The notes beneath the pieces were generated by a model, which worked only from the letters and a program-made list of their open reading frames with translations, ran no database searches and was not told the origin of the DNA. 64,000 nt of DNA from Kofleriaceae bacterium. Lineage in GTDB: Bacteria; Myxococcota_A; Polyangia; Haliangiales; Haliangiaceae. Positions 56,481 through 64,000 of this stretch are shown here, piece after piece (position 1 is the first letter of the stretch; each line of letters begins with the position of its first letter). The translations under genes and the position numbers were made by a program. The stretch spans positions 62,001-126,000 of the forward strand of contig JAGPCY010000014.1 in NCBI GenBank assembly GCA_018057825.1, given 5' to 3'.

Positions 56481-56518
56481 CCTGCTCCACCGCGGCGCAC
56501 CTGCTCCATCGCGGCGCA
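56481..56518. repeat. Two 19-bp direct repeats upstream of the hydrolase gene
   Basis: CCTGCTCCACCGCGGCGCA (56481-56499) is followed directly by a copy with one change (56500-56518). The pair lies 115-150 bp upstream of the hydrolase ATG, a distance that would suit an upstream activator site for a sigma-54 enhancer-binding protein. I could not see a convincing -24/-12 promoter. Confidence 0.45.
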
Positions 56519-56617
56519 GCGCGACGCGGTCGAAACGTCGCGAGCGCGCGGGTGCCGCCGCGCGCTCGCTGCCCGTGACCGGTCGAAGCCGGTGCTTCGT
56601 CTGCGCTCGCTCGCCGA

Positions 56618-57277
56618 TCAGAACGCGTAGCCAAACCGCAGGTAGCCGTTGCCGAACAGCTCGTCGTCGGCGTACTCGCTGCGCTTGGTGGCCCAGTTGC
56701 GACCGACGCCGCCGGCGATGGCGAAGTTGAGGCCGCTCGACCAGGTCCAGTGCCAGCCGACCAGCACCTGGGGGCCGAAGGTGGTCGAGGTGACCATCTG
56801 GTCGTCGGCGCTCGCACACTCATAGCAGTACTCCGGCGACGAGGTGGTGCGGGTGATGAGGCCCGGCTCGAGGAACAGCCCCTGGTAGGTCCGGCGGAAG
56901 TAGATCGGCAGGCCGACGCCCAGCTCGACGCCGGTGGTGTCCTCCTCGTCGACGGGTTTCATGAAGTTGACGTCGCCGCGGATCGCCATCTGGTTGTTGA
57001 TGCCGTAGCTCACCGACACCCCGTAGAAGCCGAGCACCCAGCCGATCGGATTGGCCGACACGTTCCAGCGCTTGAACTTCTTCAGGTAGTCGTTCTCCTC
57101 GCCGACCTTCACGAGCTGGCCGTTGATGTGGTTGACGTCGGTCCAGGCGTGGGTCTGGGGCGGTGGCGTGGCGGCGGGGGCGGCAGGGGCGGGCTCGGTC
57201 GCGATCGCGGTGGCGGCGGGCTGGGCCTGCACGATGGCGGTGGTAGCGAGGAGCGCGACGGCGACGAGCTTGGTCAT
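56618..57277 (-). CDS. Predicted outer-membrane protein
   Basis: The ATG at 57277 starts a 219-residue protein with a cleavable signal ([17 protein letters not shown]). After an Ala/Pro linker come alternating amphipathic strands ([43 protein letters not shown]), ending YLRFGYAF with a final aromatic residue. The design fits a small outer-membrane barrel, similar to DUF3575-type proteins. It diverges from the lipoprotein gene at 57446. The shared region is AT-richer and has a TAGGATCCTA palindrome at 57324-57333. Confidence 0.78.
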   Translation of the reverse strand: MTKLVAVALLATTAIVQAQPAATAIATEPAPAAPAATPPPQTHAWTDVNHINGQLVKVGEENDYLKKFKRWNVSANPIGWVLGFYGVSVSYGINNQMAIRGDVNFMKPVDEEDTTGVELGVGLPIYFRRTYQGLFLEPGLITRTTSSPEYCYECASADDQMVTSTTFGPQVLVGWHWTWSSGLNFAIAGGVGRNWATKRSEYADDELFGNGYLRFGYAF

Positions 57278-57445
57278 AGGCCACCCCATGAGCAACCGTG
57301 GGGCCAAGGCCGGTCGCATCATGTAGGATCCTAAAATCGCAGGAAAATCTGGCAGTTCATGAAGAGGCTCCAGCGTCCGACGTGTCCGCTCGGCCGCCGC
57401 GAGATCGCGACATCTGCGTCGCGACCGCCGCCCGCGCCCGCTACC

Positions 57446-58261
57446 ATGACCGCGATGCCTCGCACCGCCTGGAGCGCTCTGTGGCTCGCCGCGTTCGCCG
57501 CCTGCGGCCAGGGGCCCACCGCGATCGTCGACGCCGCGATGTTCGACGCCCGCGCCGATGGCGCCGCCGGAGACGACGCTGCGCCGCCCGATGGACCGCC
57601 GCTCGACGGCGAGGCCGACGGTCCGCTCGCGATCGACGACGCCGCGGTCGACGGCGCGGTCGCGATCGAGGACGCCGCGGTCGACGGCGCGGTCGCGATC
57701 GAGGACGCCGCGGTCGACGGCGCGGTCGCGATTGAGGACGCCGCGGTCGACGGCGCGGTGGTCATCGAGGACGCCGGAGGTTCCGACGGTGCGGGTCCCC
57801 TCGCCCTCGGCTGCGCCGACGGTACCCGCGAGGGCTTCGTCGACCCCACGGCGTTCCCGACGGTGGCGGCCTGCGCCGGGGCCTGGGACGGCGAGGTCGG
57901 TCAAGCCGGCGCGCTGTGTGCCCCGGGCTGGCAGGTCTGCGACGGCTCGACCTTCGCCGTCACGAACATCACGTTCGCCGCGGCCATCGGCTTCCCCGGG
58001 TGCTTCGCCTTCGACGCCGCTCACGACAACTACGTCTGTCGACCCGACTGCTCGGCCCAGGTCGCCGCCGGGGTCGACACCGCCGACGGCCTCGACATGG
58101 GCGGCGTCGGCGCCGGCTGTCGGTTCCAGTTCCCGGGCACGGCGAGCTGCCTGGTCGGCGGTCGGATCGACGCCAGCGAGAACTCCGGCACCGGCTGCCG
58201 CTACGCCGCCGGCATCACCGACGGCGTCGTGTGCTGCGCCTCGATCATCGCCGAGCGCTGA
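57446..58261 (+). CDS. Lipoprotein with four 12-residue acidic repeats
   Basis: The ATG at 57446 (or 57455) gives a lipoprotein signal (SALWLAAFAACGQ). An acidic linker holds four tandem 12-residue repeats of the type DAAVDGAVAIED, coded by near-identical 36-bp units at about 57625-57770. The C-terminal domain of about 150 residues has ten Cys (GCADGTREGFVDP, CAGAW, CAPGWQVCDG, GCRYAAGITDGVVCC), likely disulfide-bonded and ligand-binding. It looks like a surface lipoprotein. Confidence 0.8.
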   Translation: MTAMPRTAWSALWLAAFAACGQGPTAIVDAAMFDARADGAAGDDAAPPDGPPLDGEADGPLAIDDAAVDGAVAIEDAAVDGAVAIEDAAVDGAVAIEDAAVDGAVVIEDAGGSDGAGPLALGCADGTREGFVDPTAFPTVAACAGAWDGEVGQAGALCAPGWQVCDGSTFAVTNITFAAAIGFPGCFAFDAAHDNYVCRPDCSAQVAAGVDTADGLDMGGVGAGCRFQFPGTASCLVGGRIDASENSGTGCRYAAGITDGVVCCASIIAER

Positions 58262-58273
58262 GCGAGGCCGTCG

Positions 58274-58975
58274 TCAGCCGAGCCCGGCTGCTGCGAGGAG
58301 CTCGATGGAGAAGCGCTCAGCGAGCGTGCACCGGCGCCGCACCGTCGGCCACGCCGCGGTGATGGCCTGCTGGCGAGCCCGGTACTCGCGCTCGCGCTTC
58401 GCGATACGGAGGCCCTTCGGGAGCACGGTGAGGTGCGTGCCGATCCGGGAGTTGCATTCGAGACCGACCAGCAGCTTGTGACCGTCATCGAACAAGGCGG
58501 CCGCGAGCCACGCCTCGGTCGCCTTGGAAGGGACACAGATCACCGTCCTCGGCCCGGGTGCCGCCAGGTTGGCCCAGGCCAGCACGCGGGCACGCATCGC
58601 TTCGGCGCTGGACGACGGCGGTGGACATGGCTGGCTCGCCGGCAGGGTCGGCCAGCCACGGCGAACCGCTTCTTGCGCGTCCGCGGCGCCGAGGTCGTCG
58701 TAGCTCGCATCAGCCACATCAGCGTCGACGTGAAGCACGAACAGGTCGAAGCCGGGCAGAGCGGGGTCGTCTTCCAGGCGCTTCACGCCGCGGTCAGCGT
58801 TGTCGCGGCACCACCGCAAGACGCCGGGCCAGCCCGCGCCGACCTTGGGTCGAGTCACCTCGGGTTGCAACTGGGTGAGCACGAAGGGGTGCGGCAGCAG
58901 CGCGCGGAGCACGGCCTCGATGACGATCACATCGGTCGGGCCCTCGGCGACCACCGCCACGCGAGGGTCAGACAC
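58274..58975 (-). CDS. TOPRIM-like (DUF4276-type) protein of ATPase pair
   Basis: This 233-residue protein starts at the GTG at 58975. It opens with VVAEGPTDVIVIEAVLRALL, where the Glu of EGPTD is in the place of the catalytic Glu of TOPRIM nucleases. LFVLHVDADVADA supplies the DxD motif near residue 80. ICVPSKATEAWLAAALF resembles the end of the DUF4276 fold. It overlaps the upstream ATPase gene by 8 bp. ATPase plus TOPRIM pairs (OLD, PARIS-like, DUF4276-linked) act in anti-phage defence, so it may be the nuclease effector. Confidence 0.78.
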   Translation of the reverse strand: MSDPRVAVVAEGPTDVIVIEAVLRALLPHPFVLTQLQPEVTRPKVGAGWPGVLRWCRDNADRGVKRLEDDPALPGFDLFVLHVDADVADASYDDLGAADAQEAVRRGWPTLPASQPCPPPSSSAEAMRARVLAWANLAAPGPRTVICVPSKATEAWLAAALFDDGHKLLVGLECNSRIGTHLTVLPKGLRIAKREREYRARQQAITAAWPTVRRRCTLAERFSIELLAAAGLG

Positions 58976-60143
58976 TGGGGACGGCCCCGAGATGTCCCAT
59001 GGCCCACAACCGCGACAGCGGGTACTGGGCGTGCAAACGAGCGAGGTCCGGCGCGAGCGTGATCCGTCGGACCGTGGTGTGGCCGGCGCTATTCCGCTCG
59101 ACCGCGAAGAGCCGCACCTCGTCGTCGTCGAGATCGAGTCCGTCGAGCACGGTCGGGTTGTGCGCGGTGAACAAGAGCTGCCGATCGGGGTCGGTCGCGG
59201 CGAGCCATCCGGCGAGTCGGGCCACCAGGCGGGTCACCAACCGCGGGTTGAGCGCGGCGTCGAGGTTGTCGATCGCGAAGACCGACGGTGACGACGACGA
59301 TAGGCAAAGCACGGCCGCGAACAAGACGTACAGCGCGCCCTCACTCGCGTCGGCGGCCGTGAGCGTGTTGCGCGAGGCCGCCATGAACCGGTCGGTGAAT
59401 TTCAACACATGCTTGGTGCGGGGCACCGAGGGCGAAAGCAGGTCGCCGACCGTGTCGGTCACGCCGATCTCGAGGACCCAGTCGACCAGCGCCAGGACCT
59501 CGTCCAGCAGCTCGTCGTCGAGCTCCTTCGCGAGCGCCGCGAAGCCCTCGGCCAGTCCGCCGCCGGCGAGTCCCACCGGTCGGCGCGGCTGCGGATCGGC
59601 GACCGCTGCCCGCAGCGCGGGAGTGTTGGGCGTGTAGATCGCGTAGGCCTGTAGCGCCTTAACGAGCTGGGACGCCGGGGCCTCGGCGCCGAGTTCGACG
59701 ACCTTCAGCGCGGACAGACCCCGCGTTTCATCCAGGTTGTCCTTCGCGCTCCGGACACCGCGGCTAACTACCGGCACCTCACCCGACGACAGGTACTCGG
59801 TCGTAAACGACCACGCCGGCGCTGGCCGATCGAGTGGGTTGCGCAACGCGACCCGAAACGTCGCGGCCGGCTCCCCCGTCGCCTCGAGCGAGATGTGGGG
59901 AGGGATCCGGTGGCCCGCGAAGGAGGTCTTGAACAACCGCGGCAAGCCCGCACGCACGCCGTTGCGGATGATGTGCTCGTCGTCGACCCGCCCATCGGCC
60001 GCCGCACCGAGGACCCCGAGGGCCTCGAGTACGTTGCTCTTGCCGACACCGTTGGCGCCGATGAAGCAGTTCAAACGACCGAGCGATATGGCTTGGTCGA
60101 CGATCGACTTGAAGCCCTTGATGCGGATCTCGCGCAGCTTCAT
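58968..60143 (-). CDS. ABC-type (OLD-like) ATPase of predicted defence pair
   Basis: This 391-residue AAA_15/AAA_21-type ATPase has FKSIVDQ and Walker A GANGVGKS (29-36) at the N-terminus. LTAADASEGALYVLFAAVLC holds the signature region, Walker B reads VFAIDNLDAALNPRL and FTAHNPTVLDGL the switch region. The Walker B Asp is followed by Asn instead of the usual Glu, so ATP hydrolysis may be slow or the base supplied elsewhere. It is the first gene of a two-gene unit with the TOPRIM-like protein. No other defence gene adjoins it. Confidence 0.88.
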   Translation of the reverse strand: MKLREIRIKGFKSIVDQAISLGRLNCFIGANGVGKSNVLEALGVLGAAADGRVDDEHIIRNGVRAGLPRLFKTSFAGHRIPPHISLEATGEPAATFRVALRNPLDRPAPAWSFTTEYLSSGEVPVVSRGVRSAKDNLDETRGLSALKVVELGAEAPASQLVKALQAYAIYTPNTPALRAAVADPQPRRPVGLAGGGLAEGFAALAKELDDELLDEVLALVDWVLEIGVTDTVGDLLSPSVPRTKHVLKFTDRFMAASRNTLTAADASEGALYVLFAAVLCLSSSSPSVFAIDNLDAALNPRLVTRLVARLAGWLAATDPDRQLLFTAHNPTVLDGLDLDDDEVRLFAVERNSAGHTTVRRITLAPDLARLHAQYPLSRLWAMGHLGAVPSV

Positions 60144-60287
60144 GGCGGGGTGGGTAGCGGGCTACACCCGCGTCGACGGCGAGCGACGGCGGCAGCGTAC
60201 ACCAGAGGCCTCCGGGCTGCGACCAGCCGCGGGTCGGGACGTCGCCACCGCCTCGATGCGAGCCTCTCCAAGGGGACCACTCGGTCG

Positions 60288-61874
60288 TCAGCCCCGCCGC
60301 CGCGTGAACCGGCGGACCAGGCTCGTGGCCTCGGGGACGCGGAAGGCCAACATCGGCCACAGGTAGGCCAGGCCGAACAGCGGTAGCGCGAGGGCGGCGC
60401 GGGTGACGACGCCTGTCGGCCCGAGCGCGGTGACGACCATCCAGGTCAGCGCCCCCGCGACCACGGCGGCGCCCACCGCGCCCCAGGTCAGGGCGCGCGG
60501 CGCGGGTACACCGCCGAGGACGTGGCCAAGCGCGCGGCGCAGGAGCAGATACTCGATCCACGCGGCGGCGGCGGCGGCGGCGGTCAGGCCGAAGGCGCCC
60601 CAGGTGGTCGAGTAGCCGAGGGCGTCGCGCAGCGGCAGCGCCACGATCAGCCCGAGGACGAAGGCGACGGCGACCCGGACCAGCGCGGCGCGCAGCGGGG
60701 TCTTGGTGTCGCCCATCGCGTAGAACGCCGAGGCCAGGAGCCGGCCCTGGGTGTTGGCGAGGAGGCCCAGCGCCGAGCCGGCCAGGATGAGCGCCACGAC
60801 CTGGGTGTCCTCGGCCGAGAACCGCCCGGTCTGGAACACCAGGCCGACGATCTCGCCGGCCAGCGCGACGAAGGCCACCGCCGACGGCGCGACCAGGAAC
60901 ACCACCCGGCGCATCGCCGGCGCCAGCCGGGCCCGGACCGCGGCCGCGATCGCGTGGGGATCGCCGGTGGCGCGGGCCATCTCGGGCAGCTCGGCGGCCG
61001 ACACCGCCATGCCGAACAGGCTGACCGGCAGCGTCGCGAGCACCTGGGCCGCGCTCATGCCGGCGACGATCGCGCTGCCCAGGTAGCTCGCCAGGATCTG
61101 ATCGAGGTACGACGAGAGCTGCACCGAGCCGCGGCCGATCACCACCGGCCCAAACGCGCGCAGGCTGGCGCCGACCCCCGGCGCGCCCATCGCCAGCGAC
61201 GGGCGCAGGCCGCCGAGGAGTCGCCACACCGTCGGGAGCTGCACCGCGAGCTGGGCCGCGGACCCGGCCACGGTGCCCCACGCGATCCACTCGGCGAGGT
61301 CGCCGGGCTGGCCCAGGAGCCGCCGCCCGAGGGCGATCGCGAAGCCGATCACGACCGCGTTCCACACCACCGGCGAGACGTACGACAGGAAGAACTTGCG
61401 GTGGCTGTTCTGTACGCCCAGGCACCACGCCGACAGCACCAGGAGCGCGACACCTGGGAACGTGATCTGGACCAGGCGCACGGTCAGGTCCCGGGTCGCG
61501 CCGGTGAACCCGGGCGCGATCAGCTCGGTCAGCGGCCCGGCAGCGACGACGCCGAGCACGGTCACCGCGGCTGCGACCACGGCCAAGAGCGTGCCGACCA
61601 CGCGGGCCATGGCCTGGGCCTCGGCGTCGCGGCCCTCGGCGCGCAGCCGGGTGTAGACCGGGATGAAGGCCGCCGACAGCACGCCCTCGCCCAGCAGGTT
61701 CTGCAAGAAGTTGGGGATGCGCAGCGCGGCCCGGAACGCGCCGGCCTCATCGCTGCGGCCCAGGTAGTGGGCCAGCACGCGCTCGCGGACCAGGCCGGCG
61801 ATGCGCGACAAGAAGATGCCGAGGCCAACCGCCAGGGCTCCGCCGAGGCGGCGGCGAGGGCGCGGCGCGGTCAT
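60288..61874 (-). CDS. murJ: Lipid II flippase MurJ
   Basis: This is a 528-residue membrane protein with about 14 transmembrane segments (MviN/MATE-like fold). The ATG at 61874 is followed by ALAVGLGIFLSRIAGLVRER, then AFRAALRIPNFLQNLLGEGV and AFIPVYTRLRAEGRD, all typical of MurJ. It flips the peptidoglycan precursor across the inner membrane. It is followed by the defence pair 144 bp downstream and preceded by the phospholipase-type gene, all on the minus strand. Confidence 0.95.
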   Translation of the reverse strand: MTAPRPRRRLGGALAVGLGIFLSRIAGLVRERVLAHYLGRSDEAGAFRAALRIPNFLQNLLGEGVLSAAFIPVYTRLRAEGRDAEAQAMARVVGTLLAVVAAAVTVLGVVAAGPLTELIAPGFTGATRDLTVRLVQITFPGVALLVLSAWCLGVQNSHRKFFLSYVSPVVWNAVVIGFAIALGRRLLGQPGDLAEWIAWGTVAGSAAQLAVQLPTVWRLLGGLRPSLAMGAPGVGASLRAFGPVVIGRGSVQLSSYLDQILASYLGSAIVAGMSAAQVLATLPVSLFGMAVSAAELPEMARATGDPHAIAAAVRARLAPAMRRVVFLVAPSAVAFVALAGEIVGLVFQTGRFSAEDTQVVALILAGSALGLLANTQGRLLASAFYAMGDTKTPLRAALVRVAVAFVLGLIVALPLRDALGYSTTWGAFGLTAAAAAAAWIEYLLLRRALGHVLGGVPAPRALTWGAVGAAVVAGALTWMVVTALGPTGVVTRAALALPLFGLAYLWPMLAFRVPEATSLVRRFTRRRG

Positions 61875-61920
61875 CGCGCGGATTGTGCGGGTCGGGCGCG
61901 CCGCGGGCAACCGCCGCCGG

Positions 61921-63614
<1,694 letters not shown>

Positions 63615-63682
63615 GCGCGGCCAGTGTACGCGGCGGGCGATTCCAGGAACAGCCGCGGGCGGTCGCGCGTAGGATCGGGGTC

Positions 63683-64000
63683 GTGCGTCGCGCCCTGGCC
63701 CTCGCGCTCATCGCCGCCTGCGGAGGTGGACGTGCGTCGAGCGCGCCGCCGCCCGACGAGCTGGCAGCCGCCGGGCGGATCGCCGACGCTGGCGCCCCGG
63801 TCGACGGCGCGCCGGTCGCGGTCGACGGCGCGCCGGTCGCGGTGGCGGCGTCTCTGGCGGCGATCGACGTGACCCCGCCGTGCCCGGCGGTCGTGCCGCG
63901 GCCGGCGCCGGCGATCGATCGCGCGCGCTTCGTCGCCGCCACCTGGGCCGACCTGCCGGGGTGGGAGGCCGATCGCCACGGCGAGGCGGTCGGCGCGTTC
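63683..64000 (+). CDS. mltA: Membrane-bound lytic transglycosylase MltA, partial
   Basis: I translated this from the GTG at 63683; 106 codons stay open to the window edge. A lipoprotein signal is present (RRALALALIAACGGG). A low-complexity linker has a repeated VDGAPVA, coded by 21-bp near-repeats. The visible start of the catalytic domain, ATWADLPGWEADRHGEAVGA, matches the N-terminus of MltA (lytic transglycosylase that cuts peptidoglycan). Only the first part is in the window, so the active-site Asp cannot be checked. Confidence 0.75.
   Translation, partial: MRRALALALIAACGGGRASSAPPPDELAAAGRIADAGAPVDGAPVAVDGAPVAVAASLAAIDVTPPCPAVVPRPAPAIDRARFVAATWADLPGWEADRHGEAVGAF

Noticed and set aside
57324-57333. 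TAGGATCCTA palindrome in the divergent region at 57.3 kb
   Set aside because: A single 10-bp palindrome without a second copy or a nearby regulator; could be chance.

Overview
The window is very GC-rich DNA from one bacterial chromosome. It looks like a myxobacterium-type genome (phylum Myxococcota, most like the Haliangiales/Kofleriaceae group). This is inferred from gene content: many small lipoproteins with a short lipobox signal, a Ser/Thr kinase with a TPR tail, a DUF4157 protein and an AAA ATPase of the contractile-injection type, a cytochrome-b5 front-end fatty acid desaturase, and a chromosomal ftsQ-ftsA-ftsZ block. No rRNA, tRNA, CRISPR array or complete transposase gene was seen.

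Layout. 1-5.5 kb: a SET-domain protein cut by the window edge, several lipoproteins, a zinc-ribbon protein and dtd. 5.6-10 kb: a four-gene minus-strand operon (His-rich membrane protein, TonB-dependent receptor, two lipoproteins) that looks like a metal-related outer-membrane system. 10-15.4 kb: a tandem-AAA ATPase, lipoproteins and the desaturase. 15.5-19.3 kb: ftsQ, ftsA, ftsZ. 19.4-27.1 kb: housekeeping genes (aroE, xseA), a degenerate receiver/GGDEF protein, lipoproteins, a DUF4259 gene split by a 178-bp palindromic element, and a GIDE-domain membrane protein. 27.5-39.8 kb: a complete hydrogenase-2-type [NiFe] hydrogenase operon, hybO-hybA-hybB-hybC-hybD-hypF-hypC-hypD-hypE-crotonase-hypA-hypB, holding structural, protease and maturation genes in one tightly packed unit. 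39.9-47.5 kb: an OmpA lipoprotein, a lipoprotein MsrA, an ECF-like sigma factor, the DUF4157 protein and the kinase. 47.6-50.8 kb: a second copy of the palindromic element at the 3' end of a beta-propeller lipoprotein gene, then a four-copy tandem array of ~148 bp next to a ribbon-helix-helix protein. 51-64 kb: hrpB, a GAF/sigma-54 regulator with a metallo-beta-lactamase-fold hydrolase, an outer-membrane protein, a predicted ABC-ATPase/TOPRIM defence pair, murJ, a cardiolipin-synthase-like enzyme, greB and the start of mltA.

The most unusual features are repeats. Four GGTCTC/GGCCTC hexamer arrays lie in the same polarity upstream of four different genes. A 178-bp element that is one long imperfect palindrome occurs twice, each time ending or splitting a gene. 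The ~148-bp tandem array carries a hairpin in nearly every unit. The most unusual gene placement is a stand-alone crotonase-fold enzyme inside the hyp maturation genes, which recalls the C-terminal CO-forming domain of HypX.
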